From Thiobacillus sp. (lineage in GTDB: Bacteria > Pseudomonadota > Gammaproteobacteria > Burkholderiales > Thiobacillaceae), in contig JADFDN010000016.1 of assembly GCA_018262815.1 (NCBI GenBank), positions 1 to 37,406 on the forward strand: a stretch of 37,406 nucleotides of DNA, written 5' to 3'. Both the position numbers and the translations under genes were made by a program. Under the pieces are notes generated by a model. It saw only the letters and a list, made by a program, of their open reading frames with translations. It ran no database searches and was not told where the DNA came from. Of this stretch, positions 9,270-16,478 are shown in pieces (within the stretch, counting starts at the first letter, position 1; every line of letters starts with the position of its first letter).

Positions 9270-9712
9270 AGACGGGTCTCCACCACGAACGTTCCACTGC
9301 CATCCACGACGGCATCCCCCTCCAGGCGCGATGAATCATCCCACCCCACGGTCACGGTCACCTTGTTGGCCGCCAGTGCCACCGATCCGGTACTGGCCGG
9401 CAGTGCCGCCGTCACAGCGGCGCACCACTGGGTAAGATCGGCTGTTGCAACGAGATTGACGGCCGGGATCGCATCGCACCCCGCAAGGGTATAGGCAGCG
9501 GGTGTAGCCTCCGCCGTCGTCCTGTTGGCGCGCATGCGGTCGATGATGTCGTTGGCCAGCCAGCTTGCCTGGGAGCGCGCCTGCGCGCCCTGGTTGACCT
9601 TGAGGCTGTTGGCGATGATGCCCGCGATCCCCAGCAGCCCCAGGCTGACGATCAGCAGGGTGATGAGGGCTTCGAGCATGCTGAATCCGCTTTGCTTGTG
9701 CATGATGTTCAT
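9266..9712 (-). CDS. pilV: Type IV pilus modification / minor pilin PilV
   Basis: Minor pilin of 148 residues. The leader is short (MNIMHKQSG), cleavage is predicted before FSMLEALITL, and the LLIVSLGLLGIAGI helix is typical of PilV. The segment RSQASWLANDIIDRMRANR is the conserved PilV alpha-1 extension, and a cysteine pair (AGCDA, QWCAA) is visible. The ORF track begins much earlier inside the preceding gene; the ATG at 9712 starts only 2 nt after the preceding TAA and matches the family N-terminus (9703 is an alternative). It is co-transcribed between fimT/fimU and pilW. Confidence 0.93.
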   Translation of the reverse strand: MNIMHKQSGFSMLEALITLLIVSLGLLGIAGIIANSLKVNQGAQARSQASWLANDIIDRMRANRTTAEATPAAYTLAGCDAIPAVNLVATADLTQWCAAVTAALPASTGSVALAANKVTVTVGWDDSSRLEGDAVVDGSGTFVVETRL

Positions 9713-9714
9713 CG

Positions 9715-10173
9715 TTAGCTGCATGTTCCCGGTTTGGCGACGGATGCCCGGCCCGACACTTCGATTGCGATATCGCGTCCCGGCGCAATGCTGGTATCCG
9801 GATTGCACAGATTGAAGGTGGTGGCACCGGCCTGGCCGTTCGACTGGAAGGTGATCGTGGTCGCATCGCCGTCCAGGCTGCTCTCGCCTTCCAGCGCGGG
9901 GTGCACCCTGAGCACGTTGCCGCCGGCGTCGACGATCTCCCAGCCGCTTGCCCAGTCACCGTCGACAGCGTTCATGCTGACGGGTGCATTGCGCTTGACC
10001 GCCTCGGAACGGGCCAGACTGAGCGAGGCCAGAAAGTCGTTGGCCTGCGCCGTCATCCGCGAGTTCACCACAAAAGCCTGGTAATTCGGTATCGCAACCG
10101 TCACCAGGATGGCCAGCACGGCAACCGTGACCATCAATTCAATCAGCGTGAATCCAGATATTCTGTTTTTCAT
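9715..10173 (-). CDS. fimT: FimT/FimU-type minor pilin, first gene of pil operon
   Basis: GspH/FimT-family pseudopilin of 152 residues. The leader MKNRISG is followed by [27 protein letters not shown], then SRMTAQANDFLASLSLARSEAVKRN, the FimT/FimU hallmark. Two C-terminal cysteines (FNLCNP, GTC) may pair. I chose ATG 10173 over the longer ORF because the cleavage-site leader starts there and AGGTGG lies just upstream. It occupies the place of fimT/fimU in P. aeruginosa, next to thiO; which of the two it corresponds to cannot be settled from the sequence, so the symbol is provisional. It heads the operon; promoter not identified with confidence. Confidence 0.88.
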   Translation of the reverse strand: MKNRISGFTLIELMVTVAVLAILVTVAIPNYQAFVVNSRMTAQANDFLASLSLARSEAVKRNAPVSMNAVDGDWASGWEIVDAGGNVLRVHPALEGESSLDGDATTITFQSNGQAGATTFNLCNPDTSIAPGRDIAIEVSGRASVAKPGTCS

Positions 10174-10246
10174 CTTCCACCTATCCTGATTGCACCTTAA
10201 CCGGCCCTCAAAGCCGGCGCCACCCTCCACGGACCAATGGCCGCTT

Positions 10247-10255
10247 TGCTAGAAT
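10247..10255 (+). promoter_or_regulatory. Candidate extended -10 promoter for thiO
   Basis: TGC-TAGAAT fits an extended -10 element (TGnTATAAT-like), 24 nt before the thiO start. There is no good -35 at the usual distance, consistent with an extended -10 promoter. Predicted, not shown. Confidence 0.35.
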
Positions 10256-10279
10256 GAGCGGCGAATTTAGGCTATCTCA

Positions 10280-11386
10280 TTGAATCTCAACCTCATCATT
10301 ATCGGCGCCGGCGTCTCCGGCTTGAGCGCCGCGCTCGGACTTTTGCAGCGCGGCCACCGCGTCACCCTGCTGGATCGCGGTACGGCAGGCGGCGAATCGT
10401 CATGGGCGGGCGGCGGAATACTGTCGCCCTTGCTGCCTTGGGAATATGCCGATCCGGTTGCATCGCTGGCCGTGCGCTCGATGGCGGCCTATGCGGACTG
10501 GGTGGCGGAGATCGAGGCGCTATCGGGACGGGATGCCGAATTCTGGCGCTGCGGGATGTTGGCGCTGGACGTCGAGTCGCCGGACCGGGCGCTGGCCTGG
10601 TGCGCAACGCACGGCATGGCCGCGGAACAGAATCTGCCGCCGATCGTATCTTTGCCATCCGGCTTCTCCGGCCGGAATCCGGTCTGGCTGCCCGAGGTGG
10701 CGCAGGTGCGCAACCCGCGCCTGGTGGCGGCGTTGCGTGCCGCCGTGGTACGGCTTGGCGGCACGATCCGCGAGCACTGCGCGGTCACCGGCGTGCAGAC
10801 GCGGGGGGGGCGGGTGAACGCGGTGCAAACTGCAACCGACACCCTCCCTGCGGACAAAATGGTGCTGGCCACCGGCGCCTGGTCCGGCCTGGGGCTGGCC
10901 GGTCTTGCCGCCACACCGCATATCCGGCCGATCCGCGGGCAGATGCTGCTGTTCAAGCTGGAGTCGGGCGTGCTCGACACGATTCTGTATCGCAGCGGCC
11001 TGTATCTGATTCCGCGCCGCGACGGCCATGTGCTGGCCGGCAGCACGCTGGAAGACGCCGGCTTCGACAAGGCAACCGATGCCGCCACCCGACAGCGCCT
11101 GCATCTCGAAGCGGCCGAACTGCTGCCCGCGCTGTCGGATATCCAGCCGGTACGGCACTGGGCCGGTCTTCGCCCCGGTTCGCCCGACAACATCCCGGTC
11201 ATCGACCGCCATCCCGATTTCGACAATGTGTTCGTCAACACCGGGCATTACCGCTACGGGGTGACGATGGCGCCGGCCTCGGCGGAACTGCTGGTCGACC
11301 TGATGGAAGGCGGGCAGCCGGCGCTCGATCCGGCGCCGTATCGCTGGCAGGCCGCGCTGGCGCGCAGCTGGGGCGCCGCGCTGTAG
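10280..11386 (+). CDS. thiO: Glycine oxidase ThiO (FAD-dependent)
   Basis: Flavoenzyme of the DAO family that oxidises glycine to iminoglycine for the thiazole ring of thiamine. The 368-residue product has the N-terminal FAD-binding motif GAGVSGLSAALGL and the ThiO-specific region GGESSWAGGGILSPLLPWEY. C-terminal FAD contacts (GLRPGSPDNIPVID, NTGHYRYGVTMAP) are present. The start is a TTG, the only initiator between the upstream in-frame stop (TAG 10268) and the Rossmann motif. A G8 run (10803-10810) falls in codons for TRGGRV. The gene is divergent from the pil operon, as in Pseudomonas; no other thiamine genes are visible nearby. A general D-amino-acid oxidase is the alternative. Confidence 0.88.
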   Translation: MNLNLIIIGAGVSGLSAALGLLQRGHRVTLLDRGTAGGESSWAGGGILSPLLPWEYADPVASLAVRSMAAYADWVAEIEALSGRDAEFWRCGMLALDVESPDRALAWCATHGMAAEQNLPPIVSLPSGFSGRNPVWLPEVAQVRNPRLVAALRAAVVRLGGTIREHCAVTGVQTRGGRVNAVQTATDTLPADKMVLATGAWSGLGLAGLAATPHIRPIRGQMLLFKLESGVLDTILYRSGLYLIPRRDGHVLAGSTLEDAGFDKATDAATRQRLHLEAAELLPALSDIQPVRHWAGLRPGSPDNIPVIDRHPDFDNVFVNTGHYRYGVTMAPASAELLVDLMEGGQPALDPAPYRWQAALARSWGAAL

Positions 11387-11448
11387 CGCGTCGCCGCCAT
11401 CGCAGGATGGTTTACACTTTGCGCCACTGAAAATAACACCCCATCTCG

Positions 11449-11568
11449 ATGCTCCACGCTCCTCTCCCGCCCCTACTCGACGACGCCAACGGGCGCCGCT
11501 CCCGCAACGCGGGGCCGGATCGGACACGGGACATCATCGGCAGGCAAACGGAGCCGTTCATTGCCTGA
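11449..11568 (+). CDS. Possible 39-residue leader ORF upstream of the ELM1-family gene
   Basis: An ATG-started ORF too short for the track (MLHAPLPPLLDDANG...TEPFIA) fills much of the 174-nt gap between thiO and the ELM1-family gene. Its TGA overlaps the TTG start of the next gene (TTGCCTGA), an arrangement suited to re-initiation. TTTACA (11410-11415) upstream could be a -35, with a poor -10. No homology is recognised and no clear SD precedes it. It could be chance in GC-rich DNA. Confidence 0.3.
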   Translation: MLHAPLPPLLDDANGRRSRNAGPDRTRDIIGRQTEPFIA

Positions 11569-12484
11569 AGCGGCCGGGATTCGTCTGTCTCTGGCCGTCT
11601 GGGTCATCAGCGACGGCAAGCCTGGGCACCTGAACCAGTCGCTGGGGCTGGCCGAGGCGCTGGCGCGCGCAACCCCCACCGAGATCGTCACCCTGGCTGC
11701 CCTGCCCGTCTGGCGCGCCTGGCTGGCGCTGCTGCTGAAACGCTTTCCGGGTGCGCCGTCTCCTGCGCCCGACCTGATCCTGGGTGCGGGCCACGCGACG
11801 CATCTGACGCTGCTGGCGGCGCGCCGGGCACGCGGCGGGCGCGCCGTGGTGCTGATGAAACCCAGCCTGCCGCGCCGCTGCTTCGATCTGTGCATTCTTC
11901 CGCGCCACGACGGCATTGCGGCGGATGCGCATACGCTGGTGACGGAAGGCGCGCTCAACCGCATTCGTCCGGCATCCGTCCGCGATGCGCACCGCGGCCT
12001 GCTGCTGATCGGCGGCGCCTCGCCGCATTTCGAATGGGACAGCGACGCGATCCAGGTGCAGATCCAGAGCATTCTCGCGCGCACGCCCCAGACGCAATGG
12101 ACGCTCGCCAGTTCGCGCCGCACCCCGGCGGATTTTCTTGCGCAGCTGTCCGCGCACCCCAATCTAAGCGTCGTTCCCCACACCGCCACGACGCCCGACT
12201 GGCTGCCCGAACAGCTCGCCAGGAGCGCCACCGTCTGGGTGACGCCCGACAGCGCATCGATGGTATTCGAGGCCCTGTCTGCAGGTGCCGCGGTCGGCGT
12301 GCTCGACCTGCCGGTCAATCCGAAAAGCCGAGTCGCCCGGGCTATCGCCCAGCTTGCCGACGACCGGCGCATCACCCGCTTCATCAACTGGTGCGCCCAC
12401 GGCACCCTGCACCCCAACCTGCACCCGCTGGCTGAAGCCGACCGCTGTGCGGCGTGGATACTTGAATGGCTCAAGAAAAGATAA
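11561..12484 (+). CDS. ELM1-family (DUF1022) protein in LPS core region
   Basis: A 307-residue protein of the family named after the plant mitochondrial-fission factor ELM1. Family marks: the N-terminal VWVISDGKPGHLNQSLGLAEAL, LILGAGHATHLTLLAARRARGGRAVVLMKP, LLLIGGASPHFEW, and a C-terminal WVTPDSASMVFEALSAGAAVGVLDLP resembling the donor-binding half of GT-B glycosyltransferases. No signal peptide or membrane helix. The start is TTG; no ATG exists before the conserved N-terminus. It is 6 nt upstream of a GT4 gene. Inference from context: a sugar-transfer or LPS-assembly role; the bacterial function is not established as far as I know. Confidence 0.8.
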   Translation: MPEAAGIRLSLAVWVISDGKPGHLNQSLGLAEALARATPTEIVTLAALPVWRAWLALLLKRFPGAPSPAPDLILGAGHATHLTLLAARRARGGRAVVLMKPSLPRRCFDLCILPRHDGIAADAHTLVTEGALNRIRPASVRDAHRGLLLIGGASPHFEWDSDAIQVQIQSILARTPQTQWTLASSRRTPADFLAQLSAHPNLSVVPHTATTPDWLPEQLARSATVWVTPDSASMVFEALSAGAAVGVLDLPVNPKSRVARAIAQLADDRRITRFINWCAHGTLHPNLHPLAEADRCAAWILEWLKKR

Positions 12485-12490
12485 GAACGA

Positions 12491-13633
12491 ATGGCTGAAG
12501 AAAAAAAACTGACCGTCCTGCAATTGCTGCCCGCGCTGGAGTCCGGTGGGGTGGAACGCGGCACCCTCGAAGTGGCCCAGACGCTGGTCGACCACGGCCA
12601 CCGCGCGCTGGTAATGTCGGCGGGCGGACGCCTGGTCGCGCCGCTGACCGCAAGCGGCGCGGAACACCACACCTGGCCCATCGGCACCAAATCGTTCAGG
12701 ACGCTGCTGCTGGTCGGCAAACTGCGGAAATTCCTGCTGGAACAGAAGATCGACATCGTCCACGCGCGTTCACGGGTGCCGGCATGGATCGCCTGGCTGG
12801 CCTGGCGCGGCATGAATCCGGCCACCCGCCCGCGTCTCGTCACCACGGTGCACGGGATGTACGGCGTCAACCGCTACAGCCGCATCATGACGCAGGGCGA
12901 GCGCGTGATCGCGGTGTCCAACACCGTGCGCGACTACATCCTGCGCGAATACCCCGACACCCTGCCCTGGCGCATTCAGGTCATCCACCGCGGCGTCGAC
13001 GGCGAAGCCTATCCGCACGGCTGGAAGCCCGACCCGGCCTGGCAGCTGGCATTCTTTGCGCAGTTTCCGAACGCCGCCGGCAAGCAGCTGCTCACCCTGC
13101 CCGGCCGCATCACCCGGCTCAAGGGCCACGAAGACTTCATCGAGCTGATCGCCCGGCTGAAGCGGCGCGGGCTGCCGGTGCACGGCCTGATCGTCGGCGG
13201 CGCGTCGGCGTCCAAGGAGCGCTATCTGCAGAAACTGCGCTACCGCGTTCGCAGCACGGGCCTGGAAGCCGACATCAGCTTCACCGGCCAGCGCGACGAC
13301 CTGAAGAACATCCTCGCCATGTCGAATCTGGTGCTGTCGCTTTCCACCCAGCCCGAATCGTTCGGCCGCACCACGCTGGAGGCGCTGCGGCTGGGCGTGC
13401 CGACCGCGGGCTACGACCACGGCGGCGTCGGCGAAATCCTGCGTGCCATCTATCCGGCAGGGTTGTTGCCGATGGAGCGCATCGACGAGGCATGTCAGCG
13501 CATCGTTCAACTGGTGCAGCAGCCCAGTCCAGTCCCGGCCGGGGATTTCTTCCCGCTGCGCAACATGCTGTCGCAAACGCTGGATCTGTATGAACAGCTC
13601 GCCCGCACGCCGCGCAGACAGGGCGGGCAGTAG
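12491..13633 (+). CDS. GT4 family glycosyltransferase (LPS core type)
   Basis: Cytoplasmic GT-B glycosyltransferase of 380 residues. The N-terminal half has the acceptor-domain pattern LQLLPALESGGVERGTLEVA and VHARSRVPAWIAW. The C-terminal half carries the GT4 nucleotide-sugar site: GRITRLKGHEDFIELI, GLIVGG, ISFTGQRDDLKNILAMSNLVLSLS, and the E-x7-E-like motif (QPESFGRTTLEALRLG). It follows the ELM1-family gene by 6 nt and probably shares its transcript. An A8 run lies at codons 4-6. The donor sugar cannot be read from the sequence; a WaaG-like hexosyltransferase role is plausible. Confidence 0.85.
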   Translation: MAEEKKLTVLQLLPALESGGVERGTLEVAQTLVDHGHRALVMSAGGRLVAPLTASGAEHHTWPIGTKSFRTLLLVGKLRKFLLEQKIDIVHARSRVPAWIAWLAWRGMNPATRPRLVTTVHGMYGVNRYSRIMTQGERVIAVSNTVRDYILREYPDTLPWRIQVIHRGVDGEAYPHGWKPDPAWQLAFFAQFPNAAGKQLLTLPGRITRLKGHEDFIELIARLKRRGLPVHGLIVGGASASKERYLQKLRYRVRSTGLEADISFTGQRDDLKNILAMSNLVLSLSTQPESFGRTTLEALRLGVPTAGYDHGGVGEILRAIYPAGLLPMERIDEACQRIVQLVQQPSPVPAGDFFPLRNMLSQTLDLYEQLARTPRRQGGQ

Positions 13634-13663
13634 GCCGTACCCGGCCGTACCTGGTTCGCGTAT

Positions 13664-14725
13664 CTAATGCCCGCGGATCAGATGGACGGCGCGAGCGCGT
13701 GCTTTCCCGTACACGACCTGCAGGCCGTGCGACAGGCTCTTCTTCCGCAAGGCGTGACGCGAGTAGATGACGCCCTGATCGCCGGCTTGCGCATCGGGAC
13801 GATGCCGCTTCTCGATTTCGCGCGAAATCACCGCGAATAGATTGTGCTCGAACAGCACCCGACGGCGTGCCTCGATGATGGCAGGCAGCCGTTTCTCGTA
13901 TTCGTTGTCCATGATGGCCTGGCGAATGATGCGCGCAGCACCGGCAGGGTCCTTCATGTCGACCGGGATGAAGCTTTCAGGCGGGAAATAGTCCGCCGCG
14001 TTGGGACAGCCCGCGTAGAAAGGCAGGGTCAGGCCGAGGAAGGCATCGGACAGCTTTTCGGTCCAGTGATGCGGGCCGATGTAGTTCTCGATCGCCACAT
14101 GATAGCGATAGGCATCCAGCGCCTCGGCCTTGTCGTCCAGCGGGCGCGCGCCCCGTCCATAGACGTGCATCTCCGGCAGTAGCGGCATCAGGTCCCGCAT
14201 GAAACTGAAGCGGCGATGATGCAGCGTGTGCCGCATCCGCTTGGGCGAGAACACCATGGACAGATCGTGGGCCTTGGCCGCAGGCGGGTGCGCGACCATG
14301 TCATCGAAGGCGATTTCGTGATGGGCCCCGATGCCATACATCCAGATCAGACCGGCCTGGGAAAAAATCCTGTCCGGATGCGGAAGCGCCCAGGCCTCCT
14401 GGCTGGTCAGCACGCAGCCAAACTGGCTTGCGTAGGCATTGCCGTAGTGCTTGATCGAGGACGGCTCGCTGGTGGTGAGCATGGTATGCCGACGCGGACA
14501 GGCCAGTTCCTCGAGGCGGTTTTTCCGCGGATCCTTGTTTGCCGTCCGCAGGTCTTCGTACACAACCAGCCAGTCATAATGCCGGTCTGTCGGATCGAAG
14601 CTGAAACGACAGCTGCCCCACACCGGATTGCCCTGGGGGAGCTGGTGCAGGAAATACCGCTCCGGAATGGGCGAAATGACCTTGACTCGAATTTGGGGCG
14701 TCTGCTCGACGGAGGGATTTGTCAT
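13664..14725 (-). CDS. GT10-family (alpha-1,3-fucosyltransferase-like) glycosyltransferase
   Basis: A 353-residue protein carrying the GT10 core. The segment YRYHVAIENYIGPHHWTEKL followed by SDAFLGLTLPFYAGCPNAADYFPPESFI matches the conserved donor-binding FENS...YVTEKLW...G..P...G motif of alpha-1,3-fucosyltransferases, with the usual VD after it. The N-terminal half (DWLVVYEDLR, TSEPSSIKHYG) fits the acceptor domain. No signal peptide or transmembrane anchor. It is the only minus-strand gene within the plus-strand core region, so it has its own promoter or was inserted. Donor could be GDP-fucose or another 6-deoxy sugar; no gmd/fcl pair is visible in the window. Confidence 0.82.
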   Translation of the reverse strand: MTNPSVEQTPQIRVKVISPIPERYFLHQLPQGNPVWGSCRFSFDPTDRHYDWLVVYEDLRTANKDPRKNRLEELACPRRHTMLTTSEPSSIKHYGNAYASQFGCVLTSQEAWALPHPDRIFSQAGLIWMYGIGAHHEIAFDDMVAHPPAAKAHDLSMVFSPKRMRHTLHHRRFSFMRDLMPLLPEMHVYGRGARPLDDKAEALDAYRYHVAIENYIGPHHWTEKLSDAFLGLTLPFYAGCPNAADYFPPESFIPVDMKDPAGAARIIRQAIMDNEYEKRLPAIIEARRRVLFEHNLFAVISREIEKRHRPDAQAGDQGVIYSRHALRKKSLSHGLQVVYGKARARAVHLIRGH

Positions 14726-14735
14726 CGTGTGTGAT

Positions 14736-14763
14736 TTGAGGAGGCGATCCGGTCAAGTATTAT
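14736..14763 (+). promoter_or_regulatory. Candidate sigma-70 promoter for the methyltransferase/GT block
   Basis: TTGAGG (-35), 16-nt spacer, TATTAT (-10), in the 174-nt divergent gap between the GT10 gene and the methyltransferase. It would give a 5' leader of about 130 nt. Predicted from consensus only. Confidence 0.4.
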
Positions 14764-14899
14764 CACGCTGCCATGGAAAATGCATGCGCCAGGCGTCCAC
14801 GCCTGACCCCGGGAGTATAGGGAAAAAATGCGCAGCGGGATTTCCCGAACCAGGCGAACGACCGGATCGGATCAACACGAAATGAAGGAGTGGCATCAG

Positions 14900-15700
14900 A
14901 TGGCCGGCAATGAGCACGCACCGCACCAAGAGATGCGACAGCATGGGGAGGGTGCCTGCCCGCTATGCCACGGCACCGGTCTCGAACCCCTGGGGGAGAA
15001 AAACGGTTTCGAGCTTGTGGCGTGCGGCGGCTGCGGGCTGCGCTTTGTGCGGGACATGCCGTCCGCCAGCGAACTGGATGCCTTCTACAGGCAATATTAT
15101 GCGAACGCAAAAAACGAGCGCAACGCGACTCGGAAAGTTCGTCGCTGGTGGCGCAGGCTGTTGCCGCTCAAGCTGCTGGCACGCAAGGGAAATTTCCTGG
15201 ACCTGGGCTGCAACATCGGCTTTGCCGTAGAAGCCGCGCGCAGGCTGGGATTCAAGGCCACAGGCTACGACCTTAGCGAACAGGCGATCGGGCTGGCGCG
15301 CAGCGCGTATGGCCAGTGCGACTTCAATGTCGGCACCGCCCAGGACGCGGCCTCGAAAGGCGTTCGTTACGACGCGGTGCTGTGCGCTGAAATGATCGAG
15401 CACCTGACCGGGCTCGACACGCTGGCCGATGCCTTGTCGGTTCTGGTCAGGCCGGGCGGCATCCTGTATCTCACCAGCCCCGACGCGAGCCGCTACCGCA
15501 CCGCCCCGCAGTTGTTGGCGTGGAAGGAAGTATGTCCTCCGGAACATCTGATCTACTTTGGCCGTGACCAGATCACCCGTTTTCTGCGAAACGCCGGCTT
15601 CGAGGTGCTGTTCTTTTTGCCCGTGCTGCACAAGCCGAGCCTGCGCGTGATCGCGAGAAGGATGCCCGAAGCCGCCACGCCTGGTATCGAAGCGCCATGA
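14900..15700 (+). CDS. Class I SAM methyltransferase with N-terminal zinc ribbon
   Basis: A 266-residue protein. Residues about 15-45 hold a zinc-ribbon pattern (CPLCHGTG...CGGCGL) as in sugar C-/O-methyltransferases of glycan clusters. The Rossmann methyltransferase core follows: FLDLGCNIGFAVEAARRLG (motif I), GYDLSEQAIGLA, DAVLCAEMIEHL (acidic motif) and LVRPGGILYLTSPD. The track start at 14828 is unlikely; ATG 14900 has AAGGAG 9 nt upstream. It overlaps the downstream GT2 by ATGA. It probably methylates a lipid-linked or core sugar; the substrate is unknown. Compare the similar gene at 27129-28169. Confidence 0.82.
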   Translation: MAGNEHAPHQEMRQHGEGACPLCHGTGLEPLGEKNGFELVACGGCGLRFVRDMPSASELDAFYRQYYANAKNERNATRKVRRWWRRLLPLKLLARKGNFLDLGCNIGFAVEAARRLGFKATGYDLSEQAIGLARSAYGQCDFNVGTAQDAASKGVRYDAVLCAEMIEHLTGLDTLADALSVLVRPGGILYLTSPDASRYRTAPQLLAWKEVCPPEHLIYFGRDQITRFLRNAGFEVLFFLPVLHKPSLRVIARRMPEAATPGIEAP

Positions 15701-16476
15701 CGACACGACTCCCCGTCTCCGTATTCATCATCGCCCAGGACGAGGCGGACCGCATCGGCCTCACGATCAACAGCGTGAAGGACTGGGTGGACGAGGTCAT
15801 CGTGATCGACAGCGGCAGCCGGGACGACACGGTGGCCGTCAGCGAATCGCTGGGTGCGCGGGTGGTGTCCAACGCATGGCGCGGCTACGGCCCGCAGAAG
15901 GTGTTCGGCGAAGGGCTGTGCCGCAACGACTGGCTGCTGAATCTGGATGCCGACGAGGAGATCACGCCCGAGCTCGGGGCAGAAATCCGGGCGCTGTTCC
16001 AGAGCGGACTGCCAGGCGATGTAGCCTACACGCTGCCGATACTGCCGCTGTATCCGTTTCAGGAAAGCGGACACCGCTGGACGGCCTTCCACCATCCGGT
16101 GCGCCTGTACCGCAAGACCTTCGCCGGCTTCAAGGACTCTCCGGTGCACGATTCGGTCATCGTACATGAAGGCCGGGTGGGGCACCTGAAGGGCATGGTC
16201 AACCATCGCTCGTTTCGCTCCCTCAGCCACCATGTGGACAAGGCCAATTTCGCATCGACGGCCAGAGCTCAGGACCTGTTCCAGAAGGGACGCGATCCCT
16301 CCGCGCTGAACCTGCTGCTCATTCCCCTCCTCGCCTTCTTCAAGTCCTACTTTCTGCGGCGCGAATTCGTCAACGGCATCGACGGCATCGTCGTCAGCCA
16401 CATGTATGCGTTCCAGCGCTTCATCCGCCTGGCCAAGGCGCGCGAGCTGCATCGGCTGGCCAGGCGAGGGAAGTAG
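15697..16476 (+). CDS. GT2 glycosyltransferase, WaaE/LgtF-like
   Basis: Family 2 inverting glycosyltransferase of 259 residues with a GT-A fold: VSVFIIAQDEADRIGLTINSVKDW, VIVIDSGSRDDTV, and the metal-binding LNLDADEEITPEL motif. The following region (FKDSPVHDSVIVHEGRVGHLKG, HHVDKANFAS) is typical of the WaaE/KdtX and LgtF group that adds glucose (beta-1,4) to heptose in the LPS inner core. The C-terminus carries a hydrophobic amphipathic stretch (LLLIPLLAFFKSYFLRREF) for membrane association. It is translationally coupled to the methyltransferase before it (ATGA). Function in the LPS core is inferred from family and context. Confidence 0.85.
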   Translation: MTTRLPVSVFIIAQDEADRIGLTINSVKDWVDEVIVIDSGSRDDTVAVSESLGARVVSNAWRGYGPQKVFGEGLCRNDWLLNLDADEEITPELGAEIRALFQSGLPGDVAYTLPILPLYPFQESGHRWTAFHHPVRLYRKTFAGFKDSPVHDSVIVHEGRVGHLKGMVNHRSFRSLSHHVDKANFASTARAQDLFQKGRDPSALNLLLIPLLAFFKSYFLRREFVNGIDGIVVSHMYAFQRFIRLAKARELHRLARRGK

Positions 16477-16478
16477 GC

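Noticed and set aside
10174-10279. Possible sigma-54 site (TGGCGC-N5-TTGA, minus strand) before the pil operon
   Set aside because: The -24 GG is present but the -12 GC is not, so the match is too weak.
11473-12870. 465-codon minus-strand ORF across the ELM1 and GT4 genes
   Set aside because: Low-complexity Ser/Arg-rich composition, spans two real genes on the other strand, no recognisable motif.
13634-13663. GGCCGTACC direct repeat between convergent genes
   Set aside because: Only two short copies, no stem and T-tract; not a terminator or element.
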